From: Durusdinium trenchii
Lineage: Eukaryota; Sar; Dinophyceae; Suessiales; Symbiodiniaceae
Direction of reading: 5' to 3'
DNA: 64,000 nt
Assembly (NCBI GenBank): GCA_963970005.1
Contig: CAXAMN010014002.1
Location: 551,471-615,470, forward strand
In this document: positions 9,896 to 21,013 of the stretch, in pieces
How the letters are laid out: each line of letters begins with the position of its first letter
Position numbering within the stretch: position 1 is the first letter of the stretch
The notes under the pieces: generated by a model
Database searches by the model: none
What the model was told of the DNA's origin: nothing
What the model saw: the letters and a program-made list of their open reading frames with translations, nothing else
Position numbers and translations under genes: made by a program

Positions 9896-11290
9896 GTGTC
9901 CTGTCGAATTCAGGGTTGGAGCCAATCCATCCCGCAGCTCACTGACCAGGAAAAGCGGGACCTGTTAGCCATGGTTCGTTTTGACGCCGAGTGTCAGCTA
10001 CCTTTGACAGTGGACCAAATCAGCCGTGCAATTGTCAGTCTGCGGATGAGCAAGGCGGGCATGTTTGATGACCAGCCACAGCTTGATGTCATGGTTGAGC
10101 GATTGGATGCACACTTCGAGCAGTTCCACGTGGACACTTTGTGGCAAACATTTCGGAATTGGACCAAGGAATCGCAAGAGCGTTCTGATTGGCTGAAGAT
10201 GAACCAGCTCAAGCAAAAGAGCGTTGCTGCTGTGACAGCGTGCACACCGGATGTGATTACCCAGTCCATCAGTGAACTGCAAGAGCTCCTCGATCCCTTG
10301 ATTGTCGCATAGCAGAGCGGGTCAATGAAGAAGTTGTAATTCCATTGGCCAAAGCCCACAGAGTCGCCACTTGCGATGAAAAGGGGCTGTCTCAACGCAG
10401 CGACGAAGTGCAGCGTGCAGTTGCAGCACAAAATTCGCGCAAACGAGCAAGTGCCACAGCGCCTTCTGTGTGGTTCACCCACATCACCGTCCTCAGCTTC
10501 TTGCCCCTCCACATGCCTGAGACACTTGGAGTCTCCCATCTCAGTGAAGGCATCATTGTTCCCTATTCGAAGAGCAGTTCCACTTTCAAAGAAGCGTGGC
10601 CAGGAGCCACGATTCGGGCTAATCCGTCAGATCTATGACAAGCACTCTGTTTGCAGAGTTTGTGAAAGAAACGTCCAGTTTGATTCAAGTTTGCACAGCA
10701 TACACAAAACAAAAGAGCAGAGCGGCTGGAAAGCCAACTCAGACTGATTAGCTGCCCAGGCCCAGAAGTTTGCGCCTTCAGCGCAGCAAGAACTCGGTGC
10801 AAAAACAGTAGATTTTCTTCGGAAGATTAGGCGTGCCAAGCAGGTACCTGATAGTGATGGGCCTGCTCCTGGTGCAGTTGCCTTGAAGAAGTTGAAGGTT
10901 GATCCGCAACCGGCAGAAAGCGCCGCCGCAGGGCCACACCAACCGAAGACTCCTGCTGCGCCGCAGCCAAAGACTCCAGCGCCAGGGACGCCTGCTTTTG
11001 AGCAGCCTGCTGCAACCAATGACATCTTGGATTTGCACAACAAGGACGATTTGTGCCGGTTCTTGGATGCCACATTCCGAGAGAAAGACCTCGAGTCGTT
11101 GCAAATCAGTATCGATGAATTCACGAAGATAGTTGCTCAATTTGTGGAGCACTTGCTGGAGACAAAGCCTCGTAACACAAGCCTCTCAAAGCACTTCCGT
11201 GCCATCGGCAGGTCCCGCCGGAAGCTTTTGACTTTCTGGCAGAAGGAGATGCGGGCTCGATTCGTCAGTTTGGGTGATGTGGGCAAATGA
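9896..11290 (+). pseudogene. Frameshifted gene remnant of unknown family
   Basis: The coding signal runs for about 1.4 kb on the + strand but changes frame three times: frame 2 (to 10312), frame 1 (about 10300-10638), frame 3 (about 10638-10740), then frame 2 again (to the stop at 11288-11290). Each step is a shift in the same direction. Frame 2 begins with an acidic helical region (LTDQEKRDLLAMVRFDAE). The middle part is helical, then comes a Pro/Ala-rich linker (AAPQPKTPAPGTPAF), and the last 80 residues are helical and basic (RAIGRSRRKLLTFWQKEM). No introns are evident, unlike the large gene at the right of the window, so a reverse-transcribed copy is possible. Assembly indels are an alternative cause of the shifts. 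I do not recognise the family. The true start is unclear: 9896 is GTG, and an AG acceptor lies near 9911. Confidence 0.5.
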
Positions 11291-11784
11291 CCCGGGAACG
11301 TTGCAGGAAAACATTGCTGCTGTGTCCTGCACGCCGCCACGCCGCTTCCATCAGCAGAGATTTCGCTAGGTGCACTTGGGAAGATTAACCTGGAACCTGA
11401 AAATCTACGCTTGGAACACTAGAGTCACTAGAGCTCTCCATGAACCAGTGGCTTTCAGGCTCCATTGTCAATCTTCCACGGTGATATGGTATAGTATTGA
11501 TGTTGGACATGTGCCTCCCCCATAGTAAACGGCTAGTTGATGTGACCATGATGTGAACCCCTGACATCGATCTACCCGCAAGGGAAATGATATGATCCAG
11601 ATGTGATTTCGATTTCCGGCTGTACTGAGCCAATCTGCGCTCAATTTCTTTTTGCGTAAACTTGATCTTTGCCGATTTGCCTGTAAACTCAGTGGATACT
11701 TTGATACAGTAAAAAGACGGAAGTCAACATGCATGTACGACCTTAGAGGCGTCGTGTACTTCTTTGGTTCGGTGAATCATTATG
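11291..11784. other. Intergenic DNA, no recognised gene
   Basis: No motif or repeat is recognised. Confidence 0.35.
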
Positions 11785-11880
11785 TCCTATAGGCTATAAG
11801 TACCTCCTCAGAAGGTATGATTGGACCCTCCAAGCCCACACAAACATTTTCTCAGATGGTATGACTGGAGCCCTAGGGAT
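11785..11880 (+). mobile_element. Decayed family A element
   Basis: TCCTATAGGCTATAAGTACC and CTCAGAAGGTATGATTGGACC at the left, and TCTCAGATGGTATGACTGGA then GCCCTAGGGA at the right, match family A with several substitutions. Terminal symmetry is partly lost. Confidence 0.6.
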
Positions 11881-12544
11881 AGTGATATTTTTTTTGTGTG
11901 TGTGTCTTCAATGCCAGGACTCCGACAAAGCTTCTAAGCATGCAGACAGCTGGGAGTGCGACAGCTGAGGAACTGACAGTCGTTGATTGGGAGGATACTG
12001 TCGGGTATGTACGAAGGTGTACTGTGTATTTTAGTACATATGGATACTATGGCACTGAAATAGTGCGCAAATTGTACAAAGAAGGTGTACATGTGCACAA
12101 TTTGTACACCTTTGCACGTTTGGACAATAGATGGGAACATTTTGTAGAGTCGCAGAATGTCGTAGAGTTAGACCATGTCCTGATGGTCTTGGACAATTTG
12201 TTTTGGAATCTTGGCACCTGCATGTAGGTAAGGATGTATATAAATTAAGTGGTTTGAGAAGAAGACGCTGGGATTGGCCCATTCAATTCTCCAGGGTGTT
12301 CCACCCAACATAGACTCCAAACATGTAACCCTGTCAAGGCAGCCACATGTGTTCCACCAGTCAGAGTATTGGTGAGCGCAAACGTGAGACATTCAGTGAA
12401 CGACCATGTTATTATGTGCGTTTGCAGGACATTCCTCGCTGGTATTATATAGCGTTTCAAGACATCAACCCAGATCCCGCCGAATCTTCCTGCAGAAAGA
12501 GCCCCAAGCCGATCCTCCACGCATCACGATAGACCTCCCCTTGA
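11881..12544. other. Intergenic DNA, no recognised gene
   Basis: Around 12065-12115 the word CAAATTGTACA / TGCACAATTTGTACACC appears in both orientations, a small imperfect hairpin. No gene is recognised. Confidence 0.35.
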
Positions 12545-12745
12545 TCTCCGGAAACATCACCTCCGGTGGAAGCCCCCGCGGCGAGCTCCGCCGCCGAGCT
12601 CAGCGGCTGAGCTCATCAGGCTTGGACGCCGTGCTGGCCGACCCAGCGCTGCGACCAAGCCTACGGCAGCTGGACGTGCCGCTGCCCGGGGGGCGAGGCA
12701 AGCGAACCGGTCAGCGGTGGAACCGGGTGGAGAGCGGAGGGCAAG
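12545..12745 (+). other. GC-rich exon-like segment
   Basis: A + frame encodes SPRGELRRRAQRLSSSGLD, then VLADPALRPSLRQLDVPLPG. This is strongly coding-like in composition and stands out from the A/T-rich flanks. No partner exons were resolved. Confidence 0.3.
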
Positions 12746-13486
12746 GAGGGTTGCATCGAAAAAGTTTTGATGAACACAATTGACTTTGGGACTGAAGGTG
12801 GACAGGTATGCAATTATGTTGTTTATTGTGTGTTTGTTTTTTTTGCCGGGATCTTGTGATTCTCGAAATTATGACAGCAAATTTTGGGCAAGGCATTTAA
12901 GCTAAGGCTATGACAATTGTTTTGATGCTCGTCGGCACAACCGCTGACGCAAGGAACACCATGGTGCGCACAGCGTGATCAGAAAGAAATAATAAACCGC
13001 TGGTCCTGGTATAGGTATAGATTCGATGGAATGTCCTGCAAACACATAACAATGACCCCTGTTCAACTGTTTCAGTTGGCTGTGCTTGGTTCAATCCATC
13101 GGTGGTGCATAGTGACATAGTGCCAGCAGCCGAGCCAAATGGCGGGCGTAAAGCCATATACCTGAATCTTCCTAGGGCTGCACTTTTTGCGCCTCCAACC
13201 CAGAAGGCGCCTCTAGGAACTGAGAGGCAATTTTTTTTGCAAGAGGCGATTCTTGTTTTACATAGATTTCTCCCCAGTTATGTTGATAGAACATATGATA
13301 ACCGTGATAACAATGAAACTGATACACTTAACATATAGGAAAAACCACCACAAACCCCGAACCATGAACCAAAACATAAGTTATATGCATTCAAAAGGTT
13401 CAAGCATGATAAAAACGTGAAACACATGAAGGCATGATAACTCACTGTGGAAAAGTGAGCGCATACAACATTATATATGAACTGCT

Positions 13487-13606
13487 AATTTTCCACTTGG
13501 ATTGGCCTGCGAAAAATGACCCCCACAAGTCCGGCTTTCCCCTTCAAAACCTGCATGTCAGGCAAGTCGAACCGGACTTGTGGGGGTCTTTTTTGCATGG
13601 AAAATT
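13487..13606. mobile_element. Foldback element with 17-bp perfect arms
   Basis: GACCCCCACAAGTCCGG at 13518-13534 is perfectly complementary to 13572-13588. Outer AATTTTCC (13487-13494) and GGAAAATT (13599-13606) extend the symmetry. A run of T follows the right arm. Resembles a MITE; a terminator-like hairpin is not expected in this genome type. Confidence 0.7.
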
Positions 13607-13619
13607 GCAAATATGAACA

Positions 13620-13862
13620 TGATATCGCGCAATTTGATAAACACACATGAAAACATGAAACACATGAAAGCCACATAGAAAAACTGAAACATATGAAAAA
13701 CATGAAACATATGAAAGCTACATTAAAAACATGAAAGCACAGGAGAGCAACATGAAAAAAATAACACATGAAATATATGAAACAAACACAACATACACGA
13801 AAAACATGAAAGCACATCAAAAACATGAAACATATGCAAAAACATGAAACCCGTGAAACAAT
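13620..13862. repeat. ACATGAAA short tandem repeats
   Basis: Variants of AAACATGAAACATATGAAAG recur throughout with irregular spacing. Open minus-strand frames here are composition artefacts. Confidence 0.7.
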
Positions 13863-14053
13863 GAGAGGCGGAACTTCCCGGGTAAGAGGCGGAACTTCCC
13901 GGCATCTGGGTCCGTATTGTTATATAGTTTGTTATAGTATTGTGATAGTTTGTCATGTGTCCATCGATATAGTCTTGTTAGAAGCTCGCGAGATTTCTCA
14001 CAGAGAGCTAGCCAAAGTCAAAAAGTATAGTCTTTGTTATAGTTGTTTCCCTT

Positions 14054-14174
14054 ATCCCAGACACAACCCAATGGGACTGTCATATAGGACTGCCGCCCCA
14101 TTGACACCGACTTCAACCACCCCAACTGATCGGTCAATATATATATATATACCAGTCCCATGGAGTGTCTGGGA
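14054..14174 (+). mobile_element. Family B element
   Basis: The left end TCCCAGACACAACCCAATGG and right end CCATGGAGTGTCTGGGA are inverted. The body carries GACTGCCGCCCCATTGACACC and CCACCCCAACTGATCGG, shared with the 23.2-kb copy. A (TA)n expansion lies near the right end. Confidence 0.8.
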
Positions 14175-15519
14175 AAGATTAATTACTTAAGACATCTCGT
14201 CTCCTTCTGCTGACTCTTACTCACCCTTCTTAGTGTTCCTCATGCATCTATTGATATCCCAAACGCTCCAAATAGCTTTTGGTGCCTCAAAACCTATGGA
14301 TTTGACACCCCAAACCCCTCTGAGTGGCGTGTGGGAATCCCGAAAAGCTCCCTGAAAGAAAGCTGCAACACCTTATCATTATAGAGCAATACCTACCTTA
14401 AACCTCCGGCGGTTGCTTTTCTCAGCCTCTTAGCAGAGAGGCTCAAATGTTAGCCCCTCCATTCAAGAGTTGCCGCTTAGAACAAAAACTGCCTCTCGTG
14501 CTTTTCTGGTAGAAGGGAATCTTGTAATTTGTAATGATTTTGGTGGTCTTCCGCTGCTGCTGCCGACAGCTATCAACATGATAAAAGATTATCGGTCAAA
14601 CCCAAGCAAACAGAGTTTCATCATGCTTGCTAGCAACTGCGTCCAAACCCAAACCAGCCGTTTGAGTTTCATCATCAGGCAAGACGTAACTCTCCAAGGT
14701 GTTTGGGGTTTGGAGGTCTTTCAAGGCAGAGTTCATAGGAGTAGGCAGTTGCTGGATTTGCAACCTGAGCGCCTGCAACCGGCAGAAAACAAAGCTAAAA
14801 TGTTTAGCCAGGAAATGTTCAGACCAAAACACTGACTAGAGGTGAGTATCAATACCTATATATAGAAACGAACAGCCCCACCTGCGGTTGTTGCAGCTCT
14901 GACATCAGGGTTGCATCGTCACCATCAAGTTTGTCCACATATTTCTCTTCTTTCACTAACGTCAAACCAGCCATCAGGGTCGAACTCGAAAAGACACGGG
15001 ACGGAAGCTGATACGCCATTTCCCCTTTCGATTAGAGACGAGCCTGAAAGCGGCAACCAGTCGACTTAATTAAAGACTATGCCAAAAATTCATAACCTGG
15101 GCATTCTGCCTCTGAGTTCGGTTTCATCGGTCGGACCTCGGACACCGCTGGTTTCAGGGCGAAAGCGGTACGGAGTCGGTGCCGATGTTGGGTTTCGCCG
15201 GGATTCGGTGCAGCGAGATCGTTGGGTGGTAAGGTTGATAGGGAGACCACCCAAATAGGTTGGGTTTTGGTCTATTTTCTTCCTTGTCCTTGCTGGTATT
15301 TTGGAGGTCTCTAAAGGCTATCGAGCGGCAGTCTTGCAACTCTTTCTGTGTGCAGCATGATGCTTTCTGAACCTTTGGTACAGAGGCCTGTGGTCATTTC
15401 GGAGAGGTTCCCAAATCCGAAGGGTCAAGAGGTCTTGGACCAGGACCAAGCTGTGATTGGGAAGCTGCTTAGGCAGGATCCAGCTAGAATGATGAAAAAC
15501 GTACCTTTATTTACTAGGA
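14175..15519. other. Intergenic DNA, no recognised gene
   Basis: A small hairpin AGCCTCTTAGCAGAGAGGCT lies near 14425. No motif-bearing frame is seen. Confidence 0.35.
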
Positions 15520-15635
15520 GCAAGAACGCTACTAGGGGCTGCTGGCATCGCTACTAGGAGCGATCGGACGCTACGTTCGGGGCTCCTGGCATAGCGTCCG
15601 ATCGCTCCGTTCAAGTCACGATGCCAGAGGCCCCG
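15520..15635. mobile_element. Family C element with 16-bp perfect hairpin
   Basis: GGAGCGATCGGACGCT (15557-15572) is perfectly complementary to 15593-15608. Outer GGCATCG and CGATGCC extend the foldback. Words CTACTAGGAGC and GGGGCTCCTGGCAT recur in all C copies. Confidence 0.75.
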
Positions 15636-15654
15636 ATCGTAGCTTCCTTGTTAC

Positions 15655-15801
15655 TTTTTCAAGGGAAACTGAGGGAGTCGTAGCCATGCTCGCTTCTTCG
15701 TTGGCCGTTACAGGCGCTGAGCCGAGCATGGCCGAAGCCTTCGCGCCAACGGAGGTGCACCACAGACTGCACGAGCAGGGAGGAGACGGGGGAAAGGCAT
15801 A
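15655..15801 (+). other. Exon-like segment ending in a stop
   Basis: A + frame reads TEGVVAMLASSLAVTGAEPS then MAEAFAPTEVHHRLHEQGG and ends at TAA near 15801. It could be the last exon of a small gene. The family C element directly upstream argues for caution. Confidence 0.25.
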
Positions 15802-15847
15802 AGTAATTGCAGTTCGGAAGACGAGTGATGAACACATATATTCTAAT

Positions 15848-15937
15848 ACCTAGACACTCTATGTATGCCATATTTGCATTGACCCCTGAAACCACCCCAA
15901 TGTAGGCATATATGGCAGTCCCATGGAGTGTTTGGGA
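15848..15937 (+). mobile_element. Family B element
   Basis: The left end CCTAGACACTCTATGTATGCC and right end CCATGGAGTGTTTGGGA are inverted. The body CCCCTGAAACCACCCCAATG and TAGGCATATATGGCAGT matches the 8.0-kb copy. Confidence 0.8.
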
Positions 15938-16525
15938 CATACATTTAACACATGTGCAGCTTCAGAGATCTGGTCTTTTGTTGAGTTTGTCGGCGCTTGA
16001 ACTTTCCGCTGCAATGGCTTTCTGGCTTGTTTTTTGGCCCTCCATGTAGTATGGCAGCGCGGGGTTCTGCCAAAGTGATGCGGAGGTTTCTGGGCAATCC
16101 ACATGTATAAGGACCTTTTTCAGTCCGGGCATTCGTGTGGGACACTTTCCTCCAAAAGACACAGGTCAATCCTTCATTCATATCTAGGTGTCAGTGTGTA
16201 GCTCAAATAGGGAGACTTCTCAGTTCGAACCCCCTGGAAGAAGGAATGTAGACCAAAACCCATTGGGCCATGGGGGTTTGTCTATTAAAATGCACACCCA
16301 TAGCCGTATATACCATGTGGTTTGGTCATTGGCGATGTGGTTTTTTTGACTCGCCTTCACGGTTAGATGCAGAGAGTCCTTTCTTTCTTTGCAAATGGTC
16401 GTTGGTGTCCACAAGCACTTGCAGCATTCAGCACTTCAGATTTCATACCACTCATGGATGATGTGGTGTGCTTCTTTTGGGAGGATGAAAAGAAACCCCT
16501 TAAGGGGCAAGTGGATGAACATGTC
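15938..16525. other. Intergenic DNA, no recognised gene
   Basis: Short frames are open on both strands without motifs. Nothing further is recognised. Confidence 0.35.
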
Positions 16526-16632
16526 ATACCCAGACACTCCATGTATTGAATATCCATATAGTCCATATACATGTGCCATATAGTCCATATACACGGCATA
16601 TAGTCTATACATGGAGTGTTTGGTATATGGTC
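16526..16632 (+). mobile_element. Family B element with internal TATAGTCCATATA repeats
   Basis: Terminal ACCCAGACACTCCATGTAT and ATACATGGAGTGTTTGGTA are inverted. The interior has been replaced by three copies of CATATAGTCCATATACA-like sequence. Confidence 0.75.
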
Positions 16633-17004
16633 GCAAATGGGTCTTTGGTGCTTCAAATGCCCAAGAATAGCAGGTCTTTGAGCCGCTGAGCCGGTGTTCT
16701 GGTCATGGCTGACAACTCTTGTATCAGCAACCAGATTTGATGTTCAATACTGTAAGACAAATACTTATAAAGTTTGGAACAACATAGTTTCTCCCCGGTT
16801 TGATGATGTTCTAAGTGGCTGTTTGCACGTATAGTGACAATGCTTGATTTGTGGATCGCTGTTGGCACAAATTCCAATTCCCAGCTGAAGCGCCTGTGGA
16901 CGATGCTGCCATGTTCTCAACTCGTCCTCGCGTGGACTGGCCGCAGCCACCCCTAACTGGTAGCCGCGTGTGGAGGCCGTCGCCTGTGCAGTGTATGCCA
17001 GTAG

Positions 17005-17100
17005 TAACAAGAAGCTACCAGGTGGAGGCCATCGCTATTAGGTTGGAGGCCATGACTACTAGTAGCAAGAAGCTACTAGGAGGCCATCACTATTAGTAAC
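17005..17100. repeat. Family C repeats
   Basis: AGTAACAAGAAGCTACCAGG, GGAGGCCATCGCTATTAGG and TAGCAAGAAGCTACTAGGAG occur in tandem. The same words recur at 33.8 and 48.7 kb. Confidence 0.65.
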
Positions 17101-17593
17101 TCCAGTTTCGACCTATGGGACAGCGAGACGCCCAGTTCACCACTTCGACCAGCCAAGGTCCAGAGCGTTCCGTTGGGCGGATGCAGAAGTCGAGAGGATG
17201 GCCGGTGAAGACAGATGCGATGCCGGCGTCGCGAGCGCTTCGTTGCGGGAGATGTGCCAAAGATGGAGTGAAAGAGACTTGGGATGTTTCAGATTTGGGT
17301 AGATTTGTGTCGATTCACCTCCGGAGTGAATTGGATGGAGTGAATCTGAAGATTTGGGGTAGATGGAGTGAAACTCTACTAACTAGAGTTTGGGTAGACT
17401 TGCCGACTTGGTGGTCGTAGCTAGTTGTTCCATGGGCTTGGTTTGCTTGGTTTGCAGCGGTGCTTCTCGTTTGGAATGTTGGTATTTGGACCCAAAGTGA
17501 CTGGATAAAGAGCTTTGTCGTATAATTTACCCCTTCTTGGAAAGACTGGCTTCGGTTTTTTTTTGATTAAAGACCTTGTGGAACAACTGGAAG
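17101..17593. other. Upstream region of PPR gene 1
   Basis: TGGAGTGAA / GATTTGGGTAGA words repeat between about 17265 and 17400. A T-run (17558-17567) precedes the proposed acceptor. The first coding exon of PPR gene 1 should lie in or beyond this stretch but was not identified. Confidence 0.35.
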
Positions 17594-19026
17594 GAACTCT
17601 TAAAGAGGTTGTCTTGCCGAAGGTGAGGCGATCACGGGAGACGCTTCAGCAAATCATGAGGATTTGGCGCAAGCAAAAGCGTGCTGATCTGGTCTTTGCT
17701 ACCTTGGAGGTACTTAGAAAAGATGGCAACATCAAAGTTGAGGCACCTGTTTATACTGTGGGAATTTCCACCTGTGCTGACGCGAAACAATGGCAGAGAG
17801 CATTGAAGCTGCTGGAGGCTATGCAGAAGGCTGAGATTCAGGCAAATTGTTTCAGCTATAACGCGACCATCAGTGCTTGCGAGAAGGGCGCACAATGGGA
17901 CCAAGCTTTGGTTTTGCTCGAATCCATGGGCCACATGAAAGTCCGTCGTGATGTTGTCAGCTACAACGCAGCTATCAGTGCCTGTGAAAAGAGCGGGCAA
18001 TGGCAGCAAGCGCTGATTTTGCTTGAGGCCATGCCCCAGTCGCAAGTTCGGAGGGATATCATCAGCTACAATGCCAGCATCAGTGCTTGCGAGAAGGGCG
18101 GGCAATGGCGGCAAGCATTGATGGTGTTCCATGGCATGCTTCAGGCTCAGTTGCAACCAGATGTAATCAGCTGCAGTGCAGCCATCAGTGCCTGCGAGAA
18201 AGGTGGCCAATGGCAGCAAGGATTCATATTGTTTGAGTCTATGCCCAAGGCAGAAATTAAGCCGGACGTCATTTTCTACAGCGCAGCCATTAGTGCATGC
18301 GAAAAAGGCTGTGCGTGGCAGCAAGGATTAATGTTGTTTGAAGCTATGTCCAATGACAATGTTCAGCCAGATGTATTCAGTTACAATGCGGCCATCAGTT
18401 CCTGTGAGAAGGCTGGACAATGGCAACAAGCATTGAGGTTGATTGAATTTATTGCCCGGGCTGAAGTTCAGCCAACTGACTGCAGCTTCAATGCAGGCAT
18501 CAGTGCTTGTGAGAAGTGCGGGCAATGGCAGCAAGCATTATTGTTGTTTGAATCCATGCTCAATACAGAGGTGCAGGCTGATGTCATAAGCTACAATGCA
18601 GCCATCAGTGCTTGTGAGAAGGGCGGGCAATGGCAACAAGCATTGATGTTGTTTGATGCTATGCCAATGGCAAAGGTTAAGCCACACGTTATCAGCTACA
18701 GTGCGGCCATCAGTGCCTGTGAGAGGGCTGGGCAATGGTGGCAAGCATTAGCCTTTTTTCAAGCCATGCCCAAGGCCAAAGTTCAACCAAATGACATCAG
18801 CTACAATGCGGCCATCAGTGCTTGTGTCAAGGGCACACAATGGGAGCAAGCACTGATGTTATTTGAAGCCATGAATAAAGCTACAGTTTCAGCTGATGTC
18901 ATTAGCTACACTGCAGCCATTAGTGCCTGCAAAAGGGGTGGGCGGTGGCTACATATATTGATGTTGCTTGAGTCAATGGCAGCGATGATGCTTCTGGACA
19001 TGTGTTCCTGTTTAGATGAATCATGA
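17594..19026 (+). CDS. Pentatricopeptide repeat (PPR) protein 1, main exon
   Basis: The protein is an RNA-binding helical-repeat array, by family likely acting on chloroplast or mitochondrial transcripts. About twelve 35-residue units of the form VISYNAAISACEKGGQWQQA are visible, beginning about 55 residues into the exon. A non-repeat helical N-terminal part (ETLQQIMRIWRKQKRADL) precedes them. The frame is open from 17509, but no ATG lies near its beginning. I place the exon start at 17594 because an AG|G acceptor there matches the same phase and Gly-(Thr/Asn)-Leu position in the other two PPR genes. The exon ends at TGA 19024-19026. The last repeat is degenerate (LLESMAAMMLLDM), and the AINACE...QLQQA terminal repeat of the other two genes is missing, so the 3' end may be eroded. 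No editing-type DYW or SMR tail is present. A start-bearing upstream exon, and any transit peptide it encodes, is not found. Confidence 0.9.
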
Positions 19027-19254
19027 AAGCTGACCATCCCCCTTTGAAGACCACTTTCCCAATCATTCAGACTCCACCGACTTCCCGAAGTCCTCCACCT
19101 CCGCCTCGAGCAACGTTCGACTTTGGAAGACTTCACCGTCCGTTCATGGATTGCCTTGGTAATGCATTGATCCCGAGCAAGAGATGAAGCTGGGTCGGAT
19201 TTTTGGTGTTAGACATGATCGCTGGATGAAGGAGACAGGTAGCAGCGCTACAAC

Positions 19255-19375
19255 AAACCAAGGGCTGGATGAATGAGACCAAGATACAGCTGCGCTTCCG
19301 GAGAATCTCGATGATCGAGATTCTCCAGTTGGAAGGGTGGCTGTCCCTGGATCACCTTCATCCAGCCCTTGGTTT
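19255..19375. mobile_element. Foldback element with outer and inner palindromes
   Basis: The outer arms AAACCAAGGGCTGGATGAA (19255-19273) and TTCATCCAGCCCTTGGTTT (19357-19375) are perfectly complementary over 19 bp. An inner perfect hairpin GGAGAATCTCGAT / ATCGAGATTCTCC sits at 19300-19326 with one central base. Confidence 0.8.
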
Positions 19376-19597
19376 CTTGCAGCCTCGCGCAGCCCTGGAT
19401 TCACGCACGGGAAGGCTCGTCGCGCGACGTTTCAAAGGAGCGCTAAAGATGCCAGGATCTCCGGGATCAAATCAGTAGCGTTGATCAGAGGTGCCAATCG
19501 TGGATTGTTTTTTGTTTTGGTGACTGTGTATTGTGTATTGTGTTTTGGAGTTCTATTCGCAACTGCCAGGCTTTTGGACGAGGACACCTTGTGCTTG

Positions 19598-19662
19598 ACG
19601 CTACTAGGAGCAAGGACGCTACTAGGGGCTCCTGGCCTTACTACTAGGAACAAGGACATGTT
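19598..19662. repeat. Family C repeats
   Basis: GCTACTAGGAGCAAGGACGC, then TACTAGGGGCTCCTGGC, then CTACTAGGAACAAGGAC, in tandem. They lie between the foldback at 19.3 kb and a family A element. Confidence 0.7.
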
Positions 19663-19738
19663 TGTATTTTCCGCGCTCTAGCAAGATTAACATGTTCACA
19701 GGAGACCACCCAAAGGGGTCAACACCAGAAAATTGGTG

Positions 19739-19844
19739 TATCCCTATGGATCCACATACCTTCTGAGAAGGTGATTGGAGACTATTTATGTCGTCTTGGA
19801 GGGTCCAATTACCTTCTGAGAAGGTATGTGGATCCACAGGGTAT
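19739..19844 (+). mobile_element. Family A palindromic MITE (reference copy)
   Basis: The left TATGGATCCACATACCTTCT and right AGAAGGTATGTGGATCCACA are inverted and nearly perfect, and each holds an ACCTTCTGAGAAGGT palindrome. The centre reads GGAGACTATTTATGTCG then TTGGAGGGTCCAATT. Confidence 0.85.
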
Positions 19845-21013
19845 TGTACTAATTAATAGGGCTCCCATCCCATGGTTTGTTTCACTTTCCATTATTTATT
19901 ACCCAAGGCCAGGGGGGCGATCTCTGTTTTTCATCCCATTCCACGCAGTCCCACATCTTGGGAACCGGTCCGATCCACGGTGTTTGCGCCAGTCAAACCG
20001 GGCGCCAGACATGGCCGGCGGCCAGAGAGTTGGTCTAACGACGTCAACCCGGAGCCCGTTGACGTCGTTTGGTTCAACCCGGAGCCTGGATATGCCTGGA
20101 CGGTCAAAGATGTTCCTATAGCATTCATCGAATAGCAACCGTCCCATGAATGGAGAACACAAATGGATGGGTTTGACGGTATGATTTCCATGTCTCGGCT
20201 GTGAGGAACTCAACCTCCCCCAGCAAACCCATGGAAACGCTTGACCTCCACAGACGAGGAATCGGTTGCCATGACGTGCCCGGGTACGTGCCATGACCAG
20301 CTTGGGTCGTCAAGGAACAAACTCATAGGACCTACACCCCGAACGCTTCGGAGCCGGATCGATGGAACGGTCTCCAAAAGCGAACCAGACGCCAGTCAGA
20401 CAGGAATGATCCAACTCAGTGAAGTACATATTCTCACCATTTTGGGGCTCCGGCTCAAGCTAGTGGCACTATGGAATCTAATTAACTTCAACATCTGAGG
20501 GCATTGTTTGCATCGAAATACAACACTGTTCGAGTGTAGAGGCAGGACCCTAACCTTTTGACGGGGATTTCCATTGCGCGTCGCAAATATCTCTCCGTAT
20601 GAAGGATGGGTTCCAGCGCAAGTCCCGAACTCAACGGCTGCTTGTCAGGGATACCAACCTGTCATGGAGGCTATAATTTGATCGTGTTTCATCGAATGCC
20701 ATACAGTCTTTGGGATAAGACATTGCTGGGACCTGACATAGCATTGACTCTTGATGCATCGAAGCCCTCCCCAATTGAATTGACAATCATTGAAATCACA
20801 TCTTCCATTATTATATTATAGGTTGCTTCATCGGCTCGATCTCGCCGGCAGGTACGCGTGGGAGTTTGGGACACGAACCAAACCGTTTCCGGAATGGATA
20901 AGACAGAGAGACCTTTTTAGGCGTTTCTGCCGCCCATGAGGGGTGTTGCCAGACCAGGCATAAGGAATGCAATTTCAATTCATGAAGGGCCTTTCTTGTG
21001 ATCACAAACCAAG
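19845..21013. other. Upstream region of PPR gene 2
   Basis: No exon could be fixed. A GC-rich section (about 19960-20110) contains repeated GACGTCAACCCGGAGCC and CGTTGACGTCGTTTGGTTC words. The first exon of PPR gene 2 may lie here. Confidence 0.3.

Noticed and set aside
13518..13594. 17-bp hairpin followed by T-run as an intrinsic terminator
   Set aside because: The structural genes here are eukaryotic with spliceosomal introns, and outer symmetry beyond the hairpin fits a foldback element better.
17632..18744. Minus-strand ORFs antisense to PPR gene 1 (and the same in genes 2 and 3)
   Set aside because: They mirror the 105-bp PPR repeat unit, whose length is divisible by three; the + strand has the family motifs.
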